This document shows positions 1-8,190 of a DNA stretch of 64,000 bases, piece by piece (within the stretch, counting starts at the first letter, position 1; each line of letters starts with the position of its first letter). Source of the DNA: Anaerolineaceae bacterium (GTDB lineage: Bacteria; Chloroflexota; Anaerolineae; Aggregatilineales; Phototrophicaceae); contig WGMX01000059.1 of assembly GCA_016124855.1 (NCBI GenBank), positions 35,016 to 99,015 on the forward strand. Reading direction: 5' to 3'. The translations under genes were made by a program, and so were the position numbers. The notes below the pieces were generated by a model, which searched no databases, was not told the DNA's origin, and saw only the letters and a program-made list of their open reading frames with translations.

Positions 1-1
1 C

Positions 2-31
2 CCAAGCATGATTGAGGAAGCATTACGGTAA
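2..31 (+). CDS. possible 3' end of an upstream gene (partial)
   Basis: One plus-strand frame is open from the window edge through PSMIEEALR to a TAA at 29-31, 13 bases before the next start codon. Nine residues give no clue to function. If the next gene is an immunity protein, the partner toxin would be expected to end about here, but that is inference from gene order only. Confidence 0.25.
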   Translation, partial: PSMIEEALR

Positions 32-44
32 AAGGATGTGATTG

Positions 45-407
45 ATGAACCTTCGGAAAGAACAGAATATGTCTGAACTTGATGAATTTCGTCGGCGAAA
101 TAGAGAAAATGCAATCACTGATCCCGAAGAAATTTTAAGGATAATAAGAAAAACGGCTGATCCTAACGCAGCACCCTATCGCCTAGAGTTATTTTACGAT
201 CCAAACACAAAAACGATTTTGTTGCAAGGCAATCAGGCCGGCCTAGAAAGTTTACGTGATGCAATTGCAGTCCTTACTGAGCCTGAAACTGCATCAGGGT
301 CACATTGGCATTATGATTCTGGTTCAGGATTGACCAAAAATGATGTGGATCTGATTATTCAACGTGTTGGAGATAATGACACTGGCACACATACGATAGA
401 CAAATAG
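45..407 (+). CDS. Imm32-like immunity family protein (tentative)
   Basis: A 120-residue soluble protein. The centre (about residues 44-75) reads as a beta strand, then GNQAGLESLRDAIAVL, then after a short linker SHWHYD and LTKNDVDLIIQRV. A GN-x-x-GL-x-SL segment followed by a His-rich strand resembles the Imm32 group of predicted immunity proteins from polymorphic-toxin loci. That assignment is from memory of the family pattern and is not certain. The start at 45 is an ATG with AGGA upstream; an in-frame TTG precedes it, and an internal ATG at 69 (MSELDEF) is an alternative. No toxin is visible because the window begins just upstream. Confidence 0.5.
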   Translation: MNLRKEQNMSELDEFRRRNRENAITDPEEILRIIRKTADPNAAPYRLELFYDPNTKTILLQGNQAGLESLRDAIAVLTEPETASGSHWHYDSGSGLTKNDVDLIIQRVGDNDTGTHTIDK

Positions 408-434
408 CGGCCTACACAATGGGGAAGTTGTGCG

Positions 435-785
435 TTAACTAAGAGGCACAAATATAATACGATTGGCAAGTTCATCGTGTTGACTAGTGAGCAACACAAC
501 TAGAATTTCCTCAATCGCTCGCCCGATTGGCAAATCATTATCCAATTCAATGACACCCGGCATTGTCTGACCTGCTCGAACACGGTCATAAGCGTATTTA
601 GTTACGGTTCGCACATCGTGTGTCAACAAAATCCGATTTTCCTGTGCAGCATAAGCCAGAACGACCGAATCAGAAGCTTGATAGACTTCCGTATCTTGAA
701 CCCGAACAATATCGAGCTTGGGTTCGACGCGGAGCAACCCACGAAGGACATCCCCATTAAAGTTCTCATCAGCTAACAAACGCAT
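435..785 (-). CDS. DUF5615 / PIN-like toxin-type protein
   Basis: A 116-residue protein beginning MRLLADENF, followed by ILLTHDVRT around residues 52-60. This pattern, with an acidic DEN near the N-terminus and a later THD, is typical of the DUF5615 PIN-like family, whose members usually sit beside a DUF433 protein and are treated as putative toxin-antitoxin ribonucleases. Acidic residues D6, E7 and D57 are in place, so the site looks intact. Its start codon shares one base with the stop of the upstream DUF433 gene (TAATG), so the two are translationally coupled. Ribonuclease activity is family inference. Confidence 0.8.
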   Translation of the reverse strand: MRLLADENFNGDVLRGLLRVEPKLDIVRVQDTEVYQASDSVVLAYAAQENRILLTHDVRTVTKYAYDRVRAGQTMPGVIELDNDLPIGRAIEEILVVLLTSQHDELANRIIFVPLS

Positions 786-1123
786 TACGAACCTGTCTTG
801 CGACGTTGTGATTCTAATTGAGCCAGCAATCGCTGGCGCAGAGGATCGTTTGGATGATCGGCCTCATAAGCATTTCGGGCTTCGGCAGCCAATTGGCGTT
901 GACGACTCACATATTCATCAACTTCTTGACGATTTTCAAGACAATAGCCAATAACCAAATAGACTTGGGATAAGTTCAAAACAGGATAGCGATGTGCAAT
1001 TTCTTCTGCTGATGCACCCCGATTAAAATCGGCAACAACAGTCTGCAAAGTCACGCGGCTTTGCCCAACCCGAATAACACCATCATCGTCCGTTCGCAGT
1101 GGAACATCAATTGCTGGAATCAT
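785..1123 (-). CDS. DUF433 family protein, probable antitoxin
   Basis: A 112-residue protein. Residues about 10-62 form the DUF433 core, a small winged-helix-like fold: the segment VIRVGQSRVTLQTVVADFN followed by GASAEEIAHRYPVLNLSQVY and a Tyr-rich helix. The C-terminal 45 residues are a charged helix of the kind that often contacts the partner toxin. It is the first gene of a two-gene minus-strand operon with the PIN-like protein. DUF433 proteins paired with DUF5615 are considered antitoxins and likely bind their own promoter, which would lie in 1124-1272. Confidence 0.8.
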   Translation of the reverse strand: MIPAIDVPLRTDDDGVIRVGQSRVTLQTVVADFNRGASAEEIAHRYPVLNLSQVYLVIGYCLENRQEVDEYVSRQRQLAAEARNAYEADHPNDPLRQRLLAQLESQRRKTGS

Positions 1124-1272
1124 TTTCTAACCTTTCTCGCATGAGATCATTTTAGAGCATAATTCTCGAATTCAGGAAACTGTTTATCGGATTCACCGCT
1201 CTTCAGATATTTGAACCCACCCTCGAAGTACGCTACACTCCCTCAAATCCCTCCTTACATTTGGAGTAGCTT

Positions 1273-1596
1273 ATGGCTGGTAAACTGGTTCTCAGCGAAG
1301 AAGAAGCGCTTGAACTACTCGCTTTAATGATTACCTCGGCGCGTATCCAAATTGATGAACCCGCACGTTACGGCCCGCTGCGATTGCTGACCGCAGCCGA
1401 ACGACTGAGTAACTTCGCCAAAGAACGTGCTTCGACAGAAACCCAACCGATGCTGGCAGCGCTTATAGACAAAATCCCGGATATGGCAATGTATATGTCT
1501 GACGAAGAACGCTATGTGGGTGAGTTGGATAACTTGTGCCGGGTCGTCGCCCAACATTTGGTTGATCATTTCCCCCAAGAGGATGCCACCTCATGA
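1273..1596 (+). CDS. DUF6092-like protein
   Basis: A 107-residue all-helical soluble protein beginning MAGKLVLSEEEALELLALM, with a conserved-looking EPARYGPLRLL segment near residues 29-39. The pattern matches proteins annotated DUF6092, whose function is unknown; the name is recalled, not searched. The start has a good ribosome-binding site (TGGAGTAGCTT ATG). Its stop overlaps the start of the nitroreductase gene by four bases (ATGA), so the two are probably made in fixed ratio and may act together. Confidence 0.6.
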   Translation: MAGKLVLSEEEALELLALMITSARIQIDEPARYGPLRLLTAAERLSNFAKERASTETQPMLAALIDKIPDMAMYMSDEERYVGELDNLCRVVAQHLVDHFPQEDATS

Positions 1597-2132
1597 ACAA
1601 TCCCGTTCTAGATGCCATCAAAACCCGCCGTGTCATCCGTGACATGACCGATCAACCGATTGAAACCGAAAAAGTGGAAGCGATTCTGGAAGCAGCGCGC
1701 TGGTCACCCACCGGAGGCAACCTCAAACTGAACCGCTTTGTGGTCGTGAATAAACCACACACCTTGCGCCTGCTGCAAATGGTCTCGCCGGGGATGTTCC
1801 AACGCTGTCCGGTCGTCATCGTCATCTGTGTGGATTGGGAAGTGGTTCGTTTGCGTGAACTGCCGACTCACAGCCGTCCGATTGCGATGGATGTTGGAGG
1901 TGCAGCCCAAACTATGATGCTCGCCGCTCATTCGATAGGATTGGCGACAGGGCCAGTGACCTCCTTCAGCCGATCAGCCGTGAGTGTTGTCCTTAACCTG
2001 CCCGATCATCTCTCGCCGGAAATGTTCGTTTGTGTCGGATACGCTGCACCCAAGCCTCAAGGCGGAATGCGCGCCTACGAAAAAGTCACATGGCGTGACC
2101 TTACCTATTGGGATCGCTTCGAGAAAAAATAA
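1593..2132 (+). CDS. nitroreductase family protein
   Basis: A 179-residue FMN-dependent oxidoreductase of the nitroreductase fold. The N-terminal signature is VLDAIKTRRVIRDMTDQPI, with the Arg pair that contacts the FMN phosphate, followed by ILEAARWSPTGGNLKLNRFVVV, the usual SPTGGN flavin-binding loop. A Gly-rich helix (DVGGAAQTMMLAAHSIGLATG) lies at about residues 101-121. At 179 residues it is a compact member. Such enzymes reduce nitro compounds, quinones or flavins with NAD(P)H; the substrate cannot be told from sequence. It overlaps the preceding DUF6092-like gene. Confidence 0.88.
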   Translation: MNNPVLDAIKTRRVIRDMTDQPIETEKVEAILEAARWSPTGGNLKLNRFVVVNKPHTLRLLQMVSPGMFQRCPVVIVICVDWEVVRLRELPTHSRPIAMDVGGAAQTMMLAAHSIGLATGPVTSFSRSAVSVVLNLPDHLSPEMFVCVGYAAPKPQGGMRAYEKVTWRDLTYWDRFEKK

Positions 2133-2133
2133 A

Positions 2134-2158
2134 AAGGACGACCCTATTGATCGTCCTT
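2134..2158 (-). terminator. intrinsic terminator of the 2180-3889 gene
   Basis: An 8-bp perfect stem (AAGGACGA / TCGTCCTT) with a 9-base loop lies between two convergent genes. Read on the minus strand it is followed by TTTTATTTTTT, so it mainly terminates the minus-strand membrane-protein gene; on the plus strand the T-run is missing. Confidence 0.8.
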
Positions 2159-2179
2159 AGTTGATTGAACGTGCTTGTC

Positions 2180-3889
2180 TTAGCTCGAAGCCGCTTGCGT
2201 CGTCACCTTATACACCTTGACGTTGCCCTCATCAAAAACCTGCTGCAAGTAGCTGGCCTTTGACGGATCAAACTTGCCAAGTTGTGCTTCCTCAGGGCTG
2301 TAGATGAGGTAGGTCACTTTGTAGGTGTTGAGCAGCGCTTGACGGTCGGCATCCGGCGTGGCTTCATTATAGAAGGTCTGCACCATCGCGAACTTGTCCT
2401 TGAACTTGAGCGTTTGCGCCCAATGTCCAATAAATGTCCGTGCACCGGTAATCGCCGGTACGAACTGTCCCATACCGAGGTTGGCAAGCACCACATCATC
2501 GCTCTTGACCTGCGTTTCCAGATACTTCAGGGCGCTGTACTCACCATTGCTGATGAACAAACGGTTATCGGAAGCGCTGGGGCTAGTAGGGTCATCAGGG
2601 ATTTCAGCTTGCTCCGAGGCACGTTTAATATCAAGGAAACGCTGACCAACCAGATACAGGTTGGTAGGAACCACCAGCACCAATAAGATCACGGTCGCAA
2701 TCAAGGCCAAACGAGCAGGCGACGTATTCTTGAACATGCGTTGCAGCAGCGGCAGCACCCGGGTATACAAACCAATTGTCGCCAGCACACCGATCACCAC
2801 TTGCCATCCGCTGAGTAAGTGTATTTGGAAGTTCAGTGGTAGATAAATCAAAATGAAGTGCGAGAGGAACCACGCCAGCAAAAACAGGTGTGTATCATCG
2901 CGGTCTTTCCACGGCATCCGAATTTTAATTGACCAGATGGCCAGCAGCCACGCGATACCCATCAAAATCGGCAGTAGATAAGGAGCCGGTGTCCATGCTC
3001 CGGCGTTATCAAACTGCGACAGCACACCCTTCCAAACCGCGTCGGCTGTGGTGATGTAGAAGGCTTGCAGCGCAGGCCACACCGCGACAATCACGATGAT
3101 GATGCCCACCTTCAGAATATACAGCGGGAACTTGCGGTCACGTATCCATAAGAACAGGCCGTACATGGCGATTACACCGCAGATGGTGAAGAAATCGTAG
3201 GAGTGTTGCAGAGTCAAAATCAGGCAGATGATTGCGCCGTACCACGCGTAACGCAGTTTTTGCGTCCGCTGTGCCAGCAGCACCATTCCAAAAACCAGCG
3301 TGATCAAAGCGGTCGCGATGGTGAAATGGGGGAAGGACATCACCGTGAAGAAGCTGTTCGGCTCGGAGGTGTAAATCGTGAATGGGAAGGGGGCGTTATC
3401 GGCTTTAGTCAAAAACTTGACCACAATCATCACCCAACCCAAGCCGGAAGCCAGCATCGCGATCAGGAAGGCCGTCCAACGTTTGGCACGGTTCGTGAAT
3501 ATCAATCCACAAAACCAAAAAACCGAGAAGGCCGCGAATGCACCCGCCACCAAGCGTGTAATCTGGTAGAGATTGGCATATCCCAAATGCGTCACGCTGT
3601 CGATGCGCCCCAACACCCACCACAACAAATTAAAGAGTAGCGGTGTGCTGTATTCAGGTGTTAGTTGGTTAGGTACCAGAAACTTGGTCTGTGACTCACG
3701 CATCCACGAGAAATATTGGAAGTGATCAGGGATATTAAAGACGATACCCATGAAGTGCTTATCCGCACCCGCCAATCGTTGGGCATAAAAATAAGGAATG
3801 GCGGTGATCGCCAGCAAGACAACAATAAAGATGCTCAGATAGAGCCAATCGCGCCGGCTGGTGGTGGATCGCGTAACCTCGTTAGCCAT
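2180..3889 (-). CDS. polytopic membrane protein, probable GT-C type glycosyltransferase
   Basis: A 569-residue integral membrane protein with an N-terminal anchor (about 15-35), roughly ten further hydrophobic segments up to residue 425, and a soluble C-terminal domain of about 150 residues. An acidic motif in the first extracellular loop (IPDHFQYFSWM, about residues 53-63) sits where GT-C enzymes carry their catalytic Asp. Such enzymes use polyprenyl-phosphate sugars on the outer face of the membrane. It ends an apparent glycan cluster with the GT4 and GT2 genes upstream. The start has GAGGAAAG seven bases before ATG. Exact family is not recognised. Confidence 0.65.
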   Translation of the reverse strand: MANEVTRSTTSRRDWLYLSIFIVVLLAITAIPYFYAQRLAGADKHFMGIVFNIPDHFQYFSWMRESQTKFLVPNQLTPEYSTPLLFNLLWWVLGRIDSVTHLGYANLYQITRLVAGAFAAFSVFWFCGLIFTNRAKRWTAFLIAMLASGLGWVMIVVKFLTKADNAPFPFTIYTSEPNSFFTVMSFPHFTIATALITLVFGMVLLAQRTQKLRYAWYGAIICLILTLQHSYDFFTICGVIAMYGLFLWIRDRKFPLYILKVGIIIVIVAVWPALQAFYITTADAVWKGVLSQFDNAGAWTPAPYLLPILMGIAWLLAIWSIKIRMPWKDRDDTHLFLLAWFLSHFILIYLPLNFQIHLLSGWQVVIGVLATIGLYTRVLPLLQRMFKNTSPARLALIATVILLVLVVPTNLYLVGQRFLDIKRASEQAEIPDDPTSPSASDNRLFISNGEYSALKYLETQVKSDDVVLANLGMGQFVPAITGARTFIGHWAQTLKFKDKFAMVQTFYNEATPDADRQALLNTYKVTYLIYSPEEAQLGKFDPSKASYLQQVFDEGNVKVYKVTTQAASS

Positions 3890-3995
3890 ATAAATGCTTT
3901 CCTCAGACTAATGTCAAATAATAAGCGATAATCCCTTGAAACAAGGTGTCATTGCCTGCCTATGCTGCTGTGGAGGCAGCGTTTCGCCTTACAAT

Positions 3996-5210
3996 TTAGG
4001 CTTTCACCTTTTGGGTATCCGTCAACATCTGTTCAATCAAATCTATCAAGCGGCAGGTCAACGCGCCCCAATCGTAATCCCGCTCGACCAGCGCACGCCC
4101 CCCCGCCGCCAATTTGTCTCGCAGCGTGGCATCCTCAAATAACTGACTGACCGCATCAGCAAATGCCTGCGATGAGTCGGCGATTAAGATGTCTTGTCCA
4201 TGGTGAACATCCAGTCCTTCGGCACCTTTGCTGGTGGAGATAACCGGTGTACCCAAGGCCATCGCTTCTAAAATTTTGAGGCGTGTACCGCCACCGATAC
4301 GTATCGGCGCGACCACCGCCCACTGCTGGCGAACCGCATCCGCCACCGACGGCAAATAACCGCTGAATTTGACACCGGGGACAGCCGCTAAATCCGCCAC
4401 ATCCACTGAACCTGTTCCACCTGTAACCGTGAACATCGCTTGCGGATAGCGGGCATGAACCAACGGCCAAATCTCGCGGACGAAATAGGCCACCGCGTCA
4501 TAATTCGCACTGTACGTCACCGCGCCGGTATAAATCAAACTATAGGGTGTGGACTGCACTGATGCATCCGGTTGGTTAACTTTAGTATCGACGCCATTAG
4601 GGACAACTTCGATGCGTGTATCGGGCGGCAAAAACTGGCTGATATAAGCTGCTTCAGCCTTTGAGACCACTGTTGCCGCTGCGCCACTGCGCACAAGATG
4701 ATTAATCGACTGTTGAAACTTGGAAAGAGTCAGTTGAGCGCGTAAACGGCGTGGCATATCACTCGCTTGCTCTACTGTGTTGTGAAATTGGGTAATTTCC
4801 AATTCTTCCAATACTGCGGGGACATCAGGCAGCAGTTCAATGTAACGCATCGTCTGGAACTGAGAGGCGACAATTATATCAACCGGCTGCGTCTGGTTAA
4901 TACGAGCGACACGTTCCGCCATATCCGTGCTGTAAACATCCACCAGCGAACGCGGCCAACGGGAGAAATAACCGAGTGTGGCCTTCAACGCACCGGGGTT
5001 ATAAATTGGCTTGGGAACCGCCTCCACATGCTGGCAAAACGTCTTGAGATGCGCAATCTGTTCACCCGTCGCGTCACCATCTTCGGCAAACGAAAGCAGC
5101 GTGACCTGATACTGTTTGCTCAGATGTCGCAGGAGGTTATAGATGCGAATCTTGGCACCGTTATTAGCGGGGTAAGGCCACCACCACGAGAGGAAAAGCA
5201 AATGTTTCAA
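3996..5210 (-). CDS. family 4 glycosyltransferase
   Basis: A 404-residue GT-B enzyme. The N-terminus (LFLSWWWPYPANNGAKIRIY) has the Gly-Ala loop that accepts the acceptor or nucleotide. The C-terminal half carries VPNGVDT (about residues 204-210), LIYTGAVTYSANYDAV, and the nucleotide-sugar site GGTRLKILEAMALGTPVIST near 308-327, all typical of retaining GT4 enzymes. It likely adds a sugar to a cell-surface polysaccharide or lipid-linked glycan in the cytosol. The start is a TTG (5208-5210), which keeps the conserved N-terminal strand; its ribosome-binding site is weak. It lies 12 bases downstream of the GT2 gene. Confidence 0.87.
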   Translation of the reverse strand: MKHLLFLSWWWPYPANNGAKIRIYNLLRHLSKQYQVTLLSFAEDGDATGEQIAHLKTFCQHVEAVPKPIYNPGALKATLGYFSRWPRSLVDVYSTDMAERVARINQTQPVDIIVASQFQTMRYIELLPDVPAVLEELEITQFHNTVEQASDMPRRLRAQLTLSKFQQSINHLVRSGAAATVVSKAEAAYISQFLPPDTRIEVVPNGVDTKVNQPDASVQSTPYSLIYTGAVTYSANYDAVAYFVREIWPLVHARYPQAMFTVTGGTGSVDVADLAAVPGVKFSGYLPSVADAVRQQWAVVAPIRIGGGTRLKILEAMALGTPVISTSKGAEGLDVHHGQDILIADSSQAFADAVSQLFEDATLRDKLAAGGRALVERDYDWGALTCRLIDLIEQMLTDTQKVKA

Positions 5211-5222
5211 GGTAATGCCAGC

Positions 5223-6128
5223 CTATGCCGGTAATTTGCCGAAACGACCGCGCGAATAATCCCGAAAGGCCTGCACCATCGTTCCGCGCAGATGCCGGCG
5301 ATCCTGCCACTTGGAACGCAGCGACCAACTCAAATAGGTGCGGAAATATTCAAACACCGTATACGCCCACGTTTGATAACCCGCGCCCGTCTTATTGAGG
5401 AACAGCAGACGGTTGCGTACCATATAATAGTAGGTACGTGGCGAGGAAGCGCGTTCTTCGATGGAGATTTTGTGCCAGATCATCGCCATCGGTACGACCG
5501 CGATTTTGAAACCGGCACGCGTAGCCCGCACACACCATTCGGTTTCTTCGTAATACATGAAGAACTTATCATCCAGCACACCGATTTTTTCCCACACGTT
5601 TCGCCGTGCCAGCAGCGCACAGCCTGTAACGAAATCGACGGTCATCGGACTCAGACCGAATTGCGATACATCTACTTGATTAAGGCCGATCATGCTGGTT
5701 GTGCCGTGCTTCCAATCAATAGCGCCGCCCGCCGTCCAAATGGTTTCCGGATTATCGTGGTAGTAAATCATGGGGCCGGTTACACCGATAGTCGGGTCTT
5801 GCTCCATTACTTCGACCATCACATTCAGAAAGTCCGGCGCGACGATGGTGTCATTGTTTAGTAATAAGATGTAGTCGGCACCGTTTTCGAGCGCATGTTT
5901 GATGGCGACGTTGTTGCCACCTGTGAAGCCAAGGTTCGCGCCGGTTTCCATCACGGTGACGTTAGGATAAAGGCGGCGAACAGCATCGGCTGTGCCATCC
6001 GACGAGGCGTTATCCACCATAATGGTCGTCACACGACTGTAGGTGAGATGCTCCAAAGAACGCAAACAGGCCATCGTATCTTCGCGACCGTTATAATTTA
6101 GAACGATGATGCTGACAGCGGGTTGCAT
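5223..6128 (-). CDS. family 2 glycosyltransferase (rhamnosyltransferase-like)
   Basis: A 301-residue GT-A enzyme. It begins MQPAVSIIVLNYNGREDTMA, has DNASSDGTAD at about 39-48, LGFTGGNN near 67-74, and the metal-binding LLLNNDTIV near 90-98, followed by FMYYEETEWCVRATRAG, the ED-containing catalytic segment. This set is typical of WbbL-like rhamnosyltransferases. A hydrophobic C-terminal patch may attach it to the membrane. The start at 6128 is chosen because AGAGG lies five bases upstream; a longer frame to 6182 has no such site. It is the first gene of the glycan cluster and is transcribed away from the large gap at 6.1-6.9 kb. Confidence 0.9.
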   Translation of the reverse strand: MQPAVSIIVLNYNGREDTMACLRSLEHLTYSRVTTIMVDNASSDGTADAVRRLYPNVTVMETGANLGFTGGNNVAIKHALENGADYILLLNNDTIVAPDFLNVMVEVMEQDPTIGVTGPMIYYHDNPETIWTAGGAIDWKHGTTSMIGLNQVDVSQFGLSPMTVDFVTGCALLARRNVWEKIGVLDDKFFMYYEETEWCVRATRAGFKIAVVPMAMIWHKISIEERASSPRTYYYMVRNRLLFLNKTGAGYQTWAYTVFEYFRTYLSWSLRSKWQDRRHLRGTMVQAFRDYSRGRFGKLPA

Positions 6129-6402
6129 AGAGACCTCTATTTTTTTTGATTCGTCCGTCTTTAGGGGCTGACAATATTTCAATAACTTGATCGTATGGTA
6201 GCCAGCGCGACCTTACAGGTGGCTAAAGACAAATTCCTAAAAGGTAAAAGCCTACTTATCCCAAGTTTTATCACAACTCTTAAAAGCGAATTCACGTTCT
6301 TAACACTTTATTTCGCAAATGGTTTGCGATAAACACGCGAGTCATCACAATATCCCAACCGAACAAACCGACCTATAACCCTTATTTATCCAATGAGAAC
6401 AT

Positions 6403-6742
6403 CTGTCCATATCGTACCTGTTCATAACCTGTCGAAAACATTACCCAAATTGTCCATAACCTGTTGAAAAACACGCCTTACCTGTTCAAAACATTTCCCA
6501 AGTATCGCAAGGTCAAAAATGATATATCGCAGAAGTTTTGAACAGTTTGAACAGGCTGTCGAAACTGTTCAAAAGTCGTGGAAGTTATTAACAGGGGGTG
6601 TCGAAAACTTTAAACCCACATTATCCCCATTTAACAATTGGTTGGGGATAAGTTTGTGTTATAGGTAGGTGATTCGGCAGCCGCTTGTGATATATAACCC
6701 ACATGGTCGATTTGGGTTAAAAGTTTTGAACAGTTTCGACAG
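6403..6742. repeat. cluster of twelve CTGTYSAWAA boxes
   Basis: Copies on the plus strand begin at 6403, 6418, 6429, 6450, 6461, 6482, 6556, 6565 and 6598; copies on the minus strand (TTTTGAACAG, TTTGAACAG or TTTCGACAG) lie at 6536-6545, 6546-6554, 6724-6733 and 6734-6742, so thirteen if every weak copy is counted. Several are paired head to tail 9-10 bp apart. Variants TGTCCATAA and TGTTCATAA match the DnaA box TGTGGATAA at seven of nine positions. The cluster may be an origin, an iteron-like array or a multi-site operator. Confidence 0.7.
6621..6651. promoter_or_regulatory. inverted pair of DnaA-box-like sites
   Basis: TTATCCCCA (6621-6629) and its exact inverse TGGGGATAA (6643-6651) are separated by 13 bases. 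Each differs from the consensus DnaA box TTATCCACA at one position. They sit inside the larger CTGTYSAWAA cluster. Role as DnaA sites is inference. Confidence 0.5.
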
Positions 6743-6876
6743 CCCTACTAAGACTACTATCTTTATATAAACAAATAAGGGAGAAAGATTCTTGTATCAA
6801 AAGGCAAAAAGCGTTGACGTGCTGATAACCCAAACTGATGCTACACTGTTGAAAGGTTTACTCACAGGACGACAAC

Positions 6877-8136
6877 ATGATGCAACCCGACTCAACGGAT
6901 CGCACCTTATACCTCGAACGCAAAGTTAATATATTGAACCGTTTAGCGGACGTCAGTATATTGTTAAACGCAACCTATGAGATTGATCCGCTGCTGACTT
7001 ATTTAATGGATGCCGCCGCTGCCATTACCGACTGTGAAGCCGCTTCCGTATTACTGTGGAACGAAAAAGAAAATAATCTCTATTTCACCGCGACCACCAC
7101 CCAGCAAACAGGACTAGAACTGATCGGTAAAACGGTTCCATTGCAGGGTAGTCTAGCGGGAACTTGCCTTACCGAAGGTCGTGTCATCCAAGTGGATGAT
7201 ACCCAGCATGATCCCCGTCATTACTCTAAATTTGATCAAGAAAAGCAGTTCGAGACCCGTTCGATTTTAATCGCACCCATGCGCCAAGAAGACAAAATCA
7301 TCGGTGTGTTGGAAGTGGTCAATAAGCGACAGCTTCCATGGACAGAAGATGACCACGATCACTTGATGGTACTGGTCTCGCAGGCAGCGGTAGCGATTGA
7401 CCGCGTGCAAATGGTGACCGCTCTCCAAAAAGCCCATCAAGAGCTGAGTGAACTGGATAAATTAAAAAGTGATTTTATTGCCATCGCTTCGCACGAACTG
7501 CGAACACCGTTGGCGGTCATTTTAGGATATGCCAGTTTCCTTAAAGAAGAAGCGCAGGGCAAACTGAGCCAACATGCCGATAAAGTTATCGAGAGTGGTT
7601 TGCAGCTCCGGCATATTATTGAAGACCTGATGAACTTACGCTATTTACAGCAGAACCCCTCCGATTTACACCTTGAAGCGACACCATTAGCCACCGTCGT
7701 CGAGGATGCCGCGCAGGATGTGCGCAACTTGTTGGAAGCTAACGGTCATACTTTGACCGTCACTGTTCCTAACGGCTTAGTCGTGAATATCGACAGCATT
7801 CTGACGACAATGGGCTTGACGAACATTCTCAATAACGCCATACGCTTTACCCCACCCGGCGGACATATCAGTGTATCGGCTGAAATTCATGACGAGCGCG
7901 AGGCGTGGGTCAAAATCAGCGACGACGGTATTGGGCTTGCGGCGGATCAATTGGAGCGCATTTTCGAGAAGTTCTATCAGGTCGAAGATCATATGACGCG
8001 CAAGCACGGCGGCTTAGGCGTGGGTTTGAGCATCACCAAAGCGCTGGTCGAAGCCGAAGATGGACGCATCTGGGCCAGCAGCGGCGGCCTTGGCAAAGGC
8101 ACAACCATCACCATTGTACTGCCGCTGGCGGTGTAA
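6877..8136 (+). CDS. GAF-domain sensor histidine kinase
   Basis: A 419-residue cytosolic kinase without membrane segments. Residues about 20-178 form a GAF domain; residues 195-260 are the HisKA dimerisation helix with the phospho-acceptor H206 in SHELRTP; the rest is the HATPase domain with NILNNAIRFTPPGG (N box), DDGIGLAADQLERIFEKF (G1/F box) and GLGVGLSITKALVEA (G2). All catalytic motifs are intact. It autophosphorylates and passes phosphate to a response regulator, but none is encoded nearby, so it is an orphan whose partner lies elsewhere. The GAF ligand cannot be predicted. AGGACGACAAC precedes the ATG. Confidence 0.93.
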   Translation: MMQPDSTDRTLYLERKVNILNRLADVSILLNATYEIDPLLTYLMDAAAAITDCEAASVLLWNEKENNLYFTATTTQQTGLELIGKTVPLQGSLAGTCLTEGRVIQVDDTQHDPRHYSKFDQEKQFETRSILIAPMRQEDKIIGVLEVVNKRQLPWTEDDHDHLMVLVSQAAVAIDRVQMVTALQKAHQELSELDKLKSDFIAIASHELRTPLAVILGYASFLKEEAQGKLSQHADKVIESGLQLRHIIEDLMNLRYLQQNPSDLHLEATPLATVVEDAAQDVRNLLEANGHTLTVTVPNGLVVNIDSILTTMGLTNILNNAIRFTPPGGHISVSAEIHDEREAWVKISDDGIGLAADQLERIFEKFYQVEDHMTRKHGGLGVGLSITKALVEAEDGRIWASSGGLGKGTTITIVLPLAV

Positions 8137-8144
8137 AGACGTAG

Positions 8145-8182
8145 ATCGTCGGACAGCCTCACAGTTAAGACTGCCCGACGAT
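8145..8182. terminator. hairpin between convergent genes
   Basis: ATCGTCGG and CCGACGAT form an 8-bp stem with a 22-base loop between the kinase and the convergent acetyltransferase gene. There is no strong T-run on either side, so it may act with a factor or simply be a transcript-end hairpin. Confidence 0.5.
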
Positions 8183-8190
8183 GTATCCAT

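Larger units (their letters stand above)
6129..6876. other. gene-free divergent region with box cluster
   Basis: About 750 bases between the divergent GT2 and histidine kinase genes contain no credible reading frame. The DNA is AT-rich, with CTTATCCCAAG and TTTTATCACAAC at about 6257-6278 and TTTATATAAACAAATAAG near 6762-6779. A 10-bp motif is repeated twelve times between 6403 and 6742, and an inverted pair of near-consensus DnaA boxes lies at 6621-6651. Promoters for the flanking genes must lie here as well. Confidence 0.75.

Noticed and set aside
3203..3640. 145-codon plus-strand frame inside the membrane protein gene
   Set aside because: Antisense to membrane helices; polar composition is the expected mirror image.
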